A stretch of 24,750 nucleotides of DNA from the IMG/VR virus record IMGVR_UViG_3300023278_000782, positions 1-24,750 of that record. The stretch is one strand, 5' to 3'. Positions 7,982 through 15,739 of the stretch are shown piece by piece. The DNA is from a virus. Every line of letters starts with the position of its first letter. The first letter of the stretch is position 1. The translations under genes and the position numbers were made by a program. The notes beneath the pieces are model-generated. The model was not told the origin of the DNA and did no database searches. It saw nothing but the letters and a program-made list of their open reading frames with translations.

Positions 7982-9268
7982 TTGTCATCGGGTAATTCAT
8001 TTGTTGTATTAAAAACATTGAATGATACGATCCTAGAAGGATCTGTTGTTGAGCCGGTATCTGCTGGTTCGACTCCAGATATCAATATAGTTCTAGGTAT
8101 CGGACTCAACGAGAGGAAATTTGTTACAGAAAGTGGATTGGTTTTTTCTGTAACAGGAACGAGTCAAAAAATAAATTCGTGCTTCGAGAGAGTTGCGGAA
8201 AAGCTCATACCACAAGTCGAACAAAGGACGCTTATACATGAACAAGGCAAACGAGGCCCTGTAGGAGAACAAGGACAACGTGGTCCAATTGGACCTGCTG
8301 GTCCTGTCGGTTTACAGGGAGTTCCGGGTGAACTTGGTCCACAGGGTCCGATGGGTGAGCGTGGGTCTAAAGGTGATCGTGGTGAAACAGGTGCGAGTGG
8401 TCTGGGTGTTAAGTCAGTAGAAAGTCTCGACCAAAAAACTATACTGATTCACTTGACAGATGGATCAGTCTTTAGTGCGGATTTACCGAAAGGTCCACCC
8501 GGATTCAATGGTATTCAGGGTGAGCAGGGTGTCACCGGTTCTGTTGGGGAACGTGGAGAAAGGGGTGACGCTGGTCCACAGGGAGAGCAAGGTGAAAAGG
8601 GCGATCGTGGTCCGATCGGTAAAGCTGGTTCCAAGGGCAAAGATGGCACCGATGGCAAAGATGGTGTGTCCGGTGAAGCTGGGCCAAGGGGACCAAAGGG
8701 TGAAAAGGGAACCAAAGGACCAAAGGGAGATTCTGGTAAGCAAGGTATACCCGGTCCAGTAGGACCAGTTGGTTCAAAGGGTGTTCAGGGTCCAGAAGGT
8801 AAACGAGGACAGAAGGGTGAAATCGGTAAGCGAGGAACAGAGGGTAAGTCCGGTGTTGTTCGAGCGAGATTCCCACTTAAGTATGATGAGAATAAACAGG
8901 AACTTACTTTTGATGCGAAGTCTCTTGAGCGTGTCCTCAGTGTAAATAACTTTGACCCAATGGCGGTAAATAACCTACTGACAGCTATCGGTGGTGGTGG
9001 TGCTGTTGGTATACGCCATGATGGTAGTATGATAATAAAATCAGTGTCCGACATTAACATTACTAGGGGTCTTGAGATTCTACCCAAAGGTAAAAATGTC
9101 GAATTGCAATTAGATACCGAAGTACCATTTTCCTTCGCAGGAACCACAACCGCAGATAAAAGAAACCATCCGTTGATTGGTACAGGAGATTTCTGGTTTG
9201 ATACTTCAGATAATGCTGGTGGGGGTAAATTATATTTTAGGATCGATGATAACTGGGTAGAAGTTTGA
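7982..9268 (+). CDS. collagen-like virion (fibre) protein
   Basis: 428 aa from a TTG start with AGG at 7971-7973 eight bases upstream. No ATG occurs in frame before the collagen repeats, and an in-frame stop lies just upstream, so TTG is the sensible start. Order: a globular N-terminal region (1-88), about 17 Gly-X-Y triplets (89-142), a short beta-like spacer (143-170), 40 uninterrupted Gly-X-Y triplets (171-291), and a C-terminal domain with GDFWFDTSDN and LYFRIDDNWVEV, a type of ending common in phage fibre and head decoration proteins. Collagen repeats in phages form trimeric stalks. The repeats are charged (GEK, GDR, GPK) rather than proline-rich, as in bacterial collagens, which are stable without hydroxyproline. 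The virion role is inferred from domains and neighbours. Confidence 0.88.
   Translation: MSSGNSFVVLKTLNDTILEGSVVEPVSAGSTPDINIVLGIGLNERKFVTESGLVFSVTGTSQKINSCFERVAEKLIPQVEQRTLIHEQGKRGPVGEQGQRGPIGPAGPVGLQGVPGELGPQGPMGERGSKGDRGETGASGLGVKSVESLDQKTILIHLTDGSVFSADLPKGPPGFNGIQGEQGVTGSVGERGERGDAGPQGEQGEKGDRGPIGKAGSKGKDGTDGKDGVSGEAGPRGPKGEKGTKGPKGDSGKQGIPGPVGPVGSKGVQGPEGKRGQKGEIGKRGTEGKSGVVRARFPLKYDENKQELTFDAKSLERVLSVNNFDPMAVNNLLTAIGGGGAVGIRHDGSMIIKSVSDINITRGLEILPKGKNVELQLDTEVPFSFAGTTTADKRNHPLIGTGDFWFDTSDNAGGGKLYFRIDDNWVEV
8246..8407 (+). repeat. collagen Gly-X-Y block 1
   Basis: Codes for residues 89-142 of the collagen-like protein. Glycine falls at every third residue from 89 to 140. The DNA is an imperfect 9-base periodicity (GGN NNN NNN) with varied codons, which suggests an old, selected repeat rather than recent slippage. 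Confidence 0.9.
8492..8854 (+). repeat. collagen Gly-X-Y block 2
   Basis: Codes for residues 171-291: forty uninterrupted Gly-X-Y triplets rich in Lys, Arg, Glu and Asp (for example GEKGDRG, GPKGEKG). Opposite charges in neighbouring positions are typical of bacterial and phage collagens that fold without hydroxyproline. Confidence 0.92.
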
Positions 9269-9274
9269 TAAATA
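9267..9274 (+). promoter_or_regulatory. possible T4-type late promoter (GATAAATA)
   Basis: Seven of eight bases match the T4 late promoter octamer TATAAATA. It overlaps the stop codon of the collagen-like gene and lies 17 bases before the next ATG, preceded by AGGAG near 9280-9284. The arrangement mirrors the perfect octamer at 19079-19086, which overlaps the thyX stop 20 bases before a virion-type gene. A one-mismatch AT-rich octamer alone is weak evidence. Confidence 0.4.
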
Positions 9275-9290
9275 GATTAAGGAGCATTAT

Positions 9291-9923
9291 ATGACAACGA
9301 GATTCCCAAAAAATCCAGCAAATGGCACAGAAGTATCTCTTGGAGGTAGGAATTGGAGATTTAATTCTACTTATGGAGTATGGGACAAGGTAGAATCTTC
9401 TATAACCGGTGTCTCATATGAATTTCTTGCTAATGGTCTAACACAAAACGGGCCTACGCTTAGTATTGATACTACAGTAAATATTGCTTTACAGGGATTT
9501 TCATCAAGTCAAGGAGCTAGTTTTCATGGTCCAGTTTATGCTTTAGATGGAATTAGTTTAGGTGCTGGTGGTATAAGTTTCAATGATGGTACAGGTATTA
9601 ACACTGCATTACGAAAAGAAGCATACACCGGACAGATCGAGACCGTCGCAGATAAAACTTATACTATTGATCCAGACGTAGCCACGGATAGGACGATCAC
9701 TGGATTCTACGCTAAAACTGCGTCTGGTACGTGCGTTGCTTATCTAAGGCGTCCCGGTGCTGGTGGTGGTATTAAATCTGCTTCTGTTAATGACACCGGT
9801 GGTTCGCATGGAGGATTAGCAAACACTTCTATTTCCGCAGGAGATGTGCTCATCATAGAAGTTTCCAGTAACTCTTCGGCACTTGACTTTATATTTAACG
9901 TAGAGTACACAACAGCATCATGA
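9291..9923 (+). CDS. phage tail fibre/structural protein
   Basis: 210 aa. The N-terminus has FPKNPANGTEVSLGGRNWRF then STYGVWDKV (about residues 5-38), a small beta module often seen at the start of virion fibre proteins in marine myoviruses. The middle is glycine-rich with a repetitive beta look (SFHGPVYALDGISLGAGGIS). The C-terminal half, with DKTYTIDPDVATDRTITGFY and a run of Gly-rich turns, looks like a compact beta-sandwich knob. No enzyme motif is seen. A strong ribosome site (AAGGAGC) precedes the ATG. The stop overlaps the next start (ATGA at 9920-9923), so the two proteins are probably made together. Confidence 0.7.
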   Translation: MTTRFPKNPANGTEVSLGGRNWRFNSTYGVWDKVESSITGVSYEFLANGLTQNGPTLSIDTTVNIALQGFSSSQGASFHGPVYALDGISLGAGGISFNDGTGINTALRKEAYTGQIETVADKTYTIDPDVATDRTITGFYAKTASGTCVAYLRRPGAGGGIKSASVNDTGGSHGGLANTSISAGDVLIIEVSSNSSALDFIFNVEYTTAS

Positions 9924-10384
9924 CTCCTCCACGTTGGTTATTCTTTCCTACACAGTCAACGGCTGCTCAGTACATCTATGAGGTCCAAACTGATAGATCT
10001 ATAGTTAAAGGTTCTACCCAGACAGACAAAAGAAGGCAGGACAGCACAGGAACAGAAAGTGGTAGTCTAGCAGATCAATTTTCTCCTTATGATAACAATT
10101 CTCAATTTCATAAAGCTAGTGATACTCAAATTAGATTCAGGACTAATAATGATGACAGTGTTGCAGGTTTTGAAACCAAGACTGATATTGGAAATAATTT
10201 GACCTCCATCACACTTACTGTGGGAGGTAATGTATTTACACCAGACTCAGTAGCAATTGGTGGTCAGAACAATAGACCTAGATTTGATATGAATACGTCT
10301 GACACCGCGGCCGGAACTTTTTGGTCTGACAATAATCTTGATGATACTGACGACATAACTATAACTGTGACAATAACATTCTAA
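9920..10384 (+). CDS. hypothetical virion-associated protein
   Basis: 154 aa; I do not recognise a family. Visible features are an N-terminal MTPPRWLFFPTQSTAAQYIY, a Ser/Thr/Asp/Asn-rich middle without predicted helices, and a C-terminus of alternating Thr/Ile (DDITITVTITF) ending on an aromatic residue, which suggests a beta-strand-rich fold. Composition and position, coupled by ATGA to the fibre-like gene before it, suggest a tail or fibre component. No signal peptide, membrane segment or catalytic motif is evident. Confidence 0.65.
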   Translation: MTPPRWLFFPTQSTAAQYIYEVQTDRSIVKGSTQTDKRRQDSTGTESGSLADQFSPYDNNSQFHKASDTQIRFRTNNDDSVAGFETKTDIGNNLTSITLTVGGNVFTPDSVAIGGQNNRPRFDMNTSDTAAGTFWSDNNLDDTDDITITVTITF

Positions 10385-10400
10385 AATAAGGATCTCGAAA

Positions 10401-10613
10401 ATGCTAAACGAAAACATTCAACACTACGCCGCATTGATCAAAGATGTCAACGCAATGGCATCAAGACTAAATGCCCTTGCATATAACTTCAAAGAAGAGG
10501 CTGCCATTACTACTCTAGACGAGTCTTTGATTGACAGTCTCGTTCTTGCTGCCACAGAAACGTTGACCGAAGCGAACGCCCTCAAAGGCATCACATTTAA
10601 TCCAACTCCATAA
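10401..10613 (+). CDS. small hypothetical protein
   Basis: 70 aa and mostly helical in appearance: NIQHYAALIKDVNAMASRLN and ESLIDSLVLAATETLTEANA have heptad-like hydrophobic spacing compatible with a short coiled coil. No family recognised. AAGGA at 10388-10392 is 8 bases before the ATG, supporting real translation. It is the last gene of the fibre-like group, ending just before the promoter of the replication operon. Confidence 0.6.
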   Translation: MLNENIQHYAALIKDVNAMASRLNALAYNFKEEAAITTLDESLIDSLVLAATETLTEANALKGITFNPTP

Positions 10614-10641
10614 TTGACTTAGTTCTGTTTTGTGTTATAAT
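10614..10641 (+). promoter_or_regulatory. strong sigma70-type promoter with extended -10
   Basis: TTGACT (10614-10619, five of six matches to the -35 consensus), a 16-base spacer, then TATAAT (10636-10641, perfect) preceded by TG at 10633-10634, giving the extended -10 TGTTATAAT. Transcription should begin near 10648, leaving a leader of about 16 bases with AGGA at 10653-10656 before the dut ATG at 10664. It separates the virion-type genes from the replication genes, so it probably drives the dut-to-thyX operon with unmodified host polymerase early in infection. Confidence 0.75.
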
Positions 10642-10663
10642 ATGGGTGTGAAAGGAATATATT

Positions 10664-11242
10664 ATGTCTGATAATGACTGGAGCTTTGGTGAAAATATGA
10701 TGACTGATTTTTTGGGTTTCTACCCACTACACGAGACTGTGAAACGACCAATCTGGGGAACCGAACAAGCTGCCTGTTTCGACTTGTATGCTCACTTTGA
10801 GCCGGGTACTGTTGTTCGTGGATATGACTCTGTTAACAAGGAGCGTCTATATGACCTCACCACAGATACTACTACTGTTCAGGGGGATAATTCACATTCT
10901 TATATTAGTATCCCTATGCAGAATCGTGTGCTGATCCCTACTGGATTGATCTTTGATATTCCAGAAGGTTTCTCTGTACGACTACACAGTAGGTCAAGTC
11001 TTTCTCTGAAAAAGGGATTGATGATGGTGAATGGTGAAGGTATAATTGACTCTGATTATTATCATGAGTGTTATATGATGTTGTACAATTCGAGTAACCA
11101 GACGGTTAGAATTCATCACGGTGAAAGAATTGCACAAGCGGAAATGATCGAGAACGTGGAATATGAAATTAAGCAAATCCCAGAAATGCCCACACAGAAG
11201 ACGAGTCGAGTCGGTGGGTTCGGAAGCACAGGAGTAAATTGA
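10664..11242 (+). CDS. dut: dUTP diphosphatase (trimeric dUTPase family)
   Basis: 192 aa. All five conserved motifs are present: ACFDLYA (motif 1, 37-43), IPTGLIFDIPEGF (2, 91-103), RSSLSLKKGL (about 110-119) and GIIDSDY with catalytic Asp129 (3), HGERIAQ (4, 152-158), and GGFGSTG (5, 184-190). It hydrolyses dUTP to dUMP and pyrophosphate, which keeps uracil out of DNA and supplies dUMP to ThyX, encoded at the end of this gene group. It is longer than typical trimeric dUTPases (about 150 aa): an N-terminal extension of about 30 residues and an insertion of about 30 residues between motifs 1 and 2 explain the excess. T4 itself uses an unrelated dUTPase (gp56). Confidence 0.95.
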   Translation: MSDNDWSFGENMMTDFLGFYPLHETVKRPIWGTEQAACFDLYAHFEPGTVVRGYDSVNKERLYDLTTDTTTVQGDNSHSYISIPMQNRVLIPTGLIFDIPEGFSVRLHSRSSLSLKKGLMMVNGEGIIDSDYYHECYMMLYNSSNQTVRIHHGERIAQAEMIENVEYEIKQIPEMPTQKTSRVGGFGSTGVN

Positions 11243-11640
11243 TGAACAGAGAAGAACTACTTATGCATCATGCGGAAGTGTGTGCAAGGGCTTTAGAAAT
11301 CATGCAGGTGAAGAACCATGACTATGCAGGTAAGGGTGGAGAGCAACCGTTCGCAAACTTTGAACGCTGTGAATCCATGGGAGTCTGCTCAACCGAGCAG
11401 GGGTTCCTTGTCCGTGTGATTGACAAGGTTTCGCGTCTTGCTACTTTCGTAGAAGCAGGAGAACTCAAGGTGAAGGGTGAGACTTGGAAGGATGCGGTCC
11501 TTGATATCATGAACTACATGATCCTATTCTCAGCCTACGTTAGTGATAAGCAAGGTGATGATCTCCCCAAAGGAGCAGAAGAGTTTCTGATTGAAGAGCT
11601 AGAAGTTACACCAAACACAGTAATGCATCACCCAGTTTAA
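11242..11640 (+). CDS. DUF1599-like (nucleotide modification-associated domain 1) protein
   Basis: 132 aa. ATG 11242 overlaps the dut stop by 1 base (TGATG) and has GGAG at 11231-11234 seven bases upstream, so it is preferred over the TTG one codon earlier. The core resembles the DUF1599 family: KNHDYAGKGG (about 25-34), FLVRVIDKVSRLATFVEAGE, then WKDAVLDIMNYMILFSAY, an all-helical pattern of Lys/Asp/Glu residues like MazG-type nucleotide pyrophosphatases. The family is common in phages next to nucleotide metabolism genes and has been linked by others to modified bases. Its biochemistry is not settled. Placement between dut and DNA polymerase supports a role in the nucleotide pool. Confidence 0.75.
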   Translation: MNREELLMHHAEVCARALEIMQVKNHDYAGKGGEQPFANFERCESMGVCSTEQGFLVRVIDKVSRLATFVEAGELKVKGETWKDAVLDIMNYMILFSAYVSDKQGDDLPKGAEEFLIEELEVTPNTVMHHPV

Positions 11641-11643
11641 ACT

Positions 11644-14157
11644 ATGGATAATTTTTATACTAACGTCTCTCTTGTTGGTGACGGAATACTTTACAGGGGC
11701 ATCGAAGATGGTGTCCCTGTAAAGCGTGTGGTGAAATACAATCCCACGCTCTTTATTCCCTCAAACAAAGAATCTCGATTCAAGACTCTTGACGGGAAAG
11801 TTGTAGAACCCATTCAACCGGGTTCTATTTCTGATTGTCGTGATTTTGTCAAGCAGTATGAGGGTGTCCCTAACTTCAAAATCTATGGTAACACTGATTA
11901 TGTCTACCAGTACATCGGCGACCTATACTCTGGTGAACTTGACTACGACATGGACAAGATCTCAGTTGCCCATATTGACATCGAAACACAATGTGAACAT
12001 GGTTTTCCACAGGTCGATGATCCAGAAGAGAAGGTGATCGGTATCACTCTCTTTGTGAATGGGAACAAGTACTCATTTGGGTTGGGTAATTTCTCTGTTC
12101 CGGGTATTGAGTGTAAGTGTTATGAGTATGAGGAAGATTTGCTTTCTGATTTCCTAGAAGTCTGGAAGAAAGAGTCTCCACATATCGTGACTGGCTGGAA
12201 CGTAAAGTTCTTCGACATTCCTTATCTGGTTCAGAGAATGAATCGTGTCCTCAGTCCCGTGGAGACTGCACATCTGTCTCCATGGAAGAAGATTCGAGAG
12301 AAGCAGATCGAAAGGGCGAACAGGAAGCACACCACTTTCCAGATCCTTGGTGTGTCTATTCTAGATTACTTGGATCTCTATCGCACTTTCACGTACAAGA
12401 ATCAAGAGTCGTACAAGCTAGATCACATTACATTTGTCGAACTCGGTGAACGTAAGATGGGGTATGGTGAGCATGAGACAATCAAGGACTTCTATCGAAA
12501 AGACTTTGCTCGTTTCATGGAATACAATGTCCGAGATGTTGAATTGATTGTCATGCTCGAAGACAAGATGAAGCTGCTTGAGCTTGCTCTTGCTTTGGCG
12601 TATTCTGCCAAGGTGAACTACGAGGATGTTTTCTCACAGGTCCGAACGTGGGACCAGATCATCTACCACCATCTCAGGGAAGATAACATTGTCATTCCTC
12701 CCAAGAAAGCTGGTAAGAAAGATGAGCAGTATGTTGGTGCGTATGTCAAAGATCCGATCACAGGTATTCATGACTGGGTTGTTTCGTTCGACTTGAACAG
12801 TCTCTATCCCCACCTGATCATGCAGTACAACATCAGTCCCGAGACCATGATCCACCAGATGCAGGATTTCATAATCACACCCGATGCAGTTCTTGGAGAA
12901 CAATCGGAACAATTGAAGAAAGCACTCAAGACTCACACAGATAAGAACTATTCGGTGGCGGCAAATGGTACGTGCTACACCAAAGAGTTTGCAGGGTTCC
13001 TTCCTGATCTGATGTCTAAGATGTATGACGAACGTAAAGCATACAAGAAGAAGATGATCGAGTGTCAGAAACGTCAGCAGGCAGGAGAAGCCAACCTAGA
13101 CAATCTGATCACCAAGTATAACAACTTCCAGTTGGTTCGTAAGATTCAATTGAACTCTGCTTATGGTGCGATTGGTAATCAATACTTCCGATACTATGCG
13201 ACTGATATGGCGGAAGCGATTACGACTTCCGGGCAGTTGAGTATCCGATGGGTTGCAGATGAACTCAACAAATTCCTAAACGAGACGGTTGGTACAGACA
13301 ACTACGATTACATTGTTGCGTCTGATACAGACTCCGTTTATGTTCGTCTAGGTAAGTTGGTTGATCGATTCCTTCCAGACTGTGATGATACAAAGAAGAT
13401 AGTTGACTTCTTGGATAGCAGTTCAGAAAAGATCATTCAGCCTCTCATCGACAAGAAGTATGATGAGCTTGCAAAGATGATGAATGCATATGAAAACAAA
13501 ATGCACATGGGTCGGGAAGTCATTGCAGAGAGAGGTATCTGGACTGCAAAGAAACGCTATGCACTCAACGTATGGGACAGTGAAGGTATTCGGTACGAAG
13601 AACCCAAGCTCAAGATCATGGGTATCGAAACGACTCGGAGTTCTACTCCTGCAATCGTGAGAGAGAAACTCAAGAATGCGATCCGTTTGATTCTGACACA
13701 GGACGAGAAGGATATCCAGAGCTATGTTGCCGAGTTCAAGGAAGAGTTCTTTAGTTGTGAACCAGAGGAGATCGCATTCCCCCGTGGTGTTTCTAATCTT
13801 GAGAAGTGGGAGTCCTCATCTGAGATCTATATTTCGGCAACGCCAATTGCCGTGAAAGGTTCACTCATATACAATCATTATATCAAGAAGCTAAAACTTG
13901 AGGAAAAATATGAGAAAATTCAGCAGGGTGATAAGATCAAGTTCATTTATCTGAAAGAAGAAAATCCTATCAGTGGCATGAAGGGTGATAAGGTTATTTC
14001 CTTCCCAGCAAGTATACCAAAAGAACTTGATATCCACAGGTTTGTAGACTATAATATGCAATTCACAAAGAGCTTCTTGGATCCCCTCGAAACAATACTC
14101 AATGTTGTTGGGTGGAAGTCTAAAGAAGAGGCAACTCTAGAAGGACTGTTCATATGA
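11644..14157 (+). CDS. 43: family B replicative DNA polymerase (T4 gp43-like)
   Basis: 837 aa (T4 gp43 is 898). Proofreading exonuclease: DIET with Asp112/Glu114 (Exo I), NVKFFD with Asp191 (Exo II), YNVRD with Asp298 (Exo III). Polymerase: SFDLNSLYPHLI with Asp383 (motif A), KIQLNSAYG (500-508, motif B), ASDTDS with Asp561 and Asp563 (motif C), and KKRY (636-639). The protein ends ATLEGLFI, resembling the C-terminal clamp-binding peptide of T4/RB69 polymerases. All catalytic residues are present. ATG 11644 lies 3 bases after the previous stop. I see no Shine-Dalgarno sequence, so translation probably depends on re-initiation by ribosomes finishing the DUF1599-like gene. The stop overlaps the next start (ATGA). 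Confidence 0.98.
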   Translation: MDNFYTNVSLVGDGILYRGIEDGVPVKRVVKYNPTLFIPSNKESRFKTLDGKVVEPIQPGSISDCRDFVKQYEGVPNFKIYGNTDYVYQYIGDLYSGELDYDMDKISVAHIDIETQCEHGFPQVDDPEEKVIGITLFVNGNKYSFGLGNFSVPGIECKCYEYEEDLLSDFLEVWKKESPHIVTGWNVKFFDIPYLVQRMNRVLSPVETAHLSPWKKIREKQIERANRKHTTFQILGVSILDYLDLYRTFTYKNQESYKLDHITFVELGERKMGYGEHETIKDFYRKDFARFMEYNVRDVELIVMLEDKMKLLELALALAYSAKVNYEDVFSQVRTWDQIIYHHLREDNIVIPPKKAGKKDEQYVGAYVKDPITGIHDWVVSFDLNSLYPHLIMQYNISPETMIHQMQDFIITPDAVLGEQSEQLKKALKTHTDKNYSVAANGTCYTKEFAGFLPDLMSKMYDERKAYKKKMIECQKRQQAGEANLDNLITKYNNFQLVRKIQLNSAYGAIGNQYFRYYATDMAEAITTSGQLSIRWVADELNKFLNETVGTDNYDYIVASDTDSVYVRLGKLVDRFLPDCDDTKKIVDFLDSSSEKIIQPLIDKKYDELAKMMNAYENKMHMGREVIAERGIWTAKKRYALNVWDSEGIRYEEPKLKIMGIETTRSSTPAIVREKLKNAIRLILTQDEKDIQSYVAEFKEEFFSCEPEEIAFPRGVSNLEKWESSSEIYISATPIAVKGSLIYNHYIKKLKLEEKYEKIQQGDKIKFIYLKEENPISGMKGDKVISFPASIPKELDIHRFVDYNMQFTKSFLDPLETILNVVGWKSKEEATLEGLFI

Positions 14158-14345
14158 AAGTAGAAATCGAATATAAAGATCTTATATTTTTACAAGCATA
14201 TCTATTAGAACAATCACAAGATCTAGATAAAATAGTGAAGGAGTCTTACATGGATGAAGAGACTCCATTAGAAGAAATAAGTTCACTGGGCAAGACAAGA
14301 GATGATCTTAATAAAATTGCCTCGCTAATTAAGAAACAAATTTAG
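14154..14345 (+). CDS. small hypothetical protein between polymerase and uvsX
   Basis: 63 aa, acidic and mostly helical ([20 protein letters not shown], then [13 protein letters not shown]). No family recognised. It overlaps the polymerase stop by 4 bases (ATGA), and its own stop overlaps the AGGAG that serves uvsX. Tight coupling on both sides supports a real gene. It does not resemble the T4 proteins found near gene 43 (RegA, gp62) as far as I can tell. Confidence 0.6.
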   Translation: MKVEIEYKDLIFLQAYLLEQSQDLDKIVKESYMDEETPLEEISSLGKTRDDLNKIASLIKKQI

Positions 14346-14355
14346 GAGAAATAAC

Positions 14356-15417
14356 ATGAGTGATTTTTTAAGTAATATTGTAAAAGAATCGGGCAACCAA
14401 TATGCAAACATTATATCAGAAGGTATTGAGGGAAGTGATGTCGATGGCTTCGTTGATACCGGATCTTTTGCATTTAATGCTCTTCTGTCTGGTTCTCTGT
14501 ATGGTGGAATTCCTAATAATAAGATTGTCGCGATCGCTGGAGAATCAGCCACTGGAAAGACGTATTTTACACTTGGCATCGTACACAAATTCCTGTCTGA
14601 TAATCCTGACGGTGTGGTACTTTATTTTGATACTGAACAAGCTGTAACTTCAGAGATGTTTGCTGACCGTGGTGTTGATCCTAATCGGGTAGCCGTGTTC
14701 CCTGTCGCAACGATTGAAGAGTTCAGACATCAGGCTATTACAATTGTTGACAAGTACCTTGAACTTTCTAAGGGTGAAAAGAAGCCTATTCTTATCTGTC
14801 TAGACTCATTGGGTATGTTGAGTACAGACAAGGAGATTGCCGACACTGCCGATGGTAAAGGTACTCGTGATATGACACGAGCACAGATGGTCAAGTCAAC
14901 TTTCCGTGTCCTGACTCTCAAGCTAGGTAAAGCAGGCATCCCACTCATCCTCACCAACCATACCTATGACGTGATTGGTTCTATGTTCCCTCAGAAGGAG
15001 ATGGGTGGTGGTTCTGGACTCAAGTATGCAGCATCTACCATCGTGTACCTTTCCAAGAAGAAGGTCAAGGATGGGACAGATGTAGTCGGAAACATTATCC
15101 ACTGTAAGCTATACAAGAGCCGATTCACCAAAGAGAATTCTATGGTCGATGTTCTTCTGAATTATGATGAAGGACTGAACCCATACTATGGTCTTGTTGA
15201 TATTGCTCTTAAGTATGAAATCTTCGATAAAGTCTCGACTCGGATCCAACTCCCAGATGGAGCCAAAGTCTACGAGAAGTCTATCTACAAGGATCCCGAA
15301 AAATACTTCACCGCAGATGTGATGGAGAAGCTCGAAGTGGCAGTAAAGAAAGAATTCATGTATGGTAAACTCGGTGCCGATGAAGAAGAAACAGAGGAAG
15401 TAAATGAAAGCTCCTGA
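14356..15417 (+). CDS. uvsX: UvsX, RecA-like recombinase
   Basis: 353 aa (T4 UvsX is about 390). Walker A GESATGKT (62-69), LYFDTEQAV as the RecA-like Glu segment after the first strand, and Walker [11 protein letters not shown] (about 144-153). These are followed by [18 protein letters not shown] and the LILTNHTYD strand with [14 protein letters not shown], the DNA-binding loop and Gly-rich part shared by UvsX proteins. It should coat single-stranded DNA and drive strand exchange for recombination-dependent replication. The acidic C-terminal tail (EEETEEVNE) is typical of this family. AGGAG at 14344-14348 precedes the ATG by 7 bases. The last 14 bases are shared with the next gene. Confidence 0.96.
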   Translation: MSDFLSNIVKESGNQYANIISEGIEGSDVDGFVDTGSFAFNALLSGSLYGGIPNNKIVAIAGESATGKTYFTLGIVHKFLSDNPDGVVLYFDTEQAVTSEMFADRGVDPNRVAVFPVATIEEFRHQAITIVDKYLELSKGEKKPILICLDSLGMLSTDKEIADTADGKGTRDMTRAQMVKSTFRVLTLKLGKAGIPLILTNHTYDVIGSMFPQKEMGGGSGLKYAASTIVYLSKKKVKDGTDVVGNIIHCKLYKSRFTKENSMVDVLLNYDEGLNPYYGLVDIALKYEIFDKVSTRIQLPDGAKVYEKSIYKDPEKYFTADVMEKLEVAVKKEFMYGKLGADEEETEEVNESS

Positions 15418-15739
15418 GTATCGTTATGTTGATGAATCAACTGAGGGTAATGTACCAATCGAAATTACTGATGGACATTACAAGGGTATTGTGATAAGAT
15501 ATGAACGTGTGGTTCTCGAAGAGAAAGAAGAGAATCTGCACTTTGATTATGACTATGACATTATTGAAAATCCAAACGAAGAAGAAGTAACAGATGAACT
15601 TCGTGATGTGTTTACGAATATTCTGATGTCAGTTCTAGAAGAACAGATATCTGCCGTACCCGAAGATTTGGATATACTGAAAGAGGCTAGTAGTGAAGAA
15701 CATAGAGTTGGTGATACTTCAAAATCTGATATACAATGA
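15404..15739 (+). CDS. small acidic hypothetical protein between uvsX and gp41
   Basis: 111 aa, very acidic ([17 protein letters not shown]). [29 protein letters not shown] and the acidic [20 protein letters not shown] suggest a small beta domain followed by helices. No family I can name. ATG 15404 has AGAGGA at 15393-15398, so its start inside the uvsX end is well supported. Its own last 47 bases overlap the gp41 start. The position suggests a replication accessory, but that is guesswork. Confidence 0.7.
   Translation: MKAPEYRYVDESTEGNVPIEITDGHYKGIVIRYERVVLEEKEENLHFDYDYDIIENPNEEEVTDELRDVFTNILMSVLEEQISAVPEDLDILKEASSEEHRVGDTSKSDIQ
15683..15695 (+). promoter_or_regulatory. ribosome site and GTG start of gp41 inside the previous gene
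   Basis: GAGG (15683-15686) is 6 bases before GTG 15693. It selects a start that overlaps the previous gene by 47 bases. The N-terminal residues it adds ([17 protein letters not shown]) are expected for the start of a gp41-type helicase domain, so the overlap is probably real. Confidence 0.6.

Noticed and set aside
8483-8876. Long proline-rich reading frames opposite the collagen-like gene
   Set aside because: They are the reverse complement of Gly-X-Y repeats, which lack stop codons by composition. No ribosome site or plausible protein.
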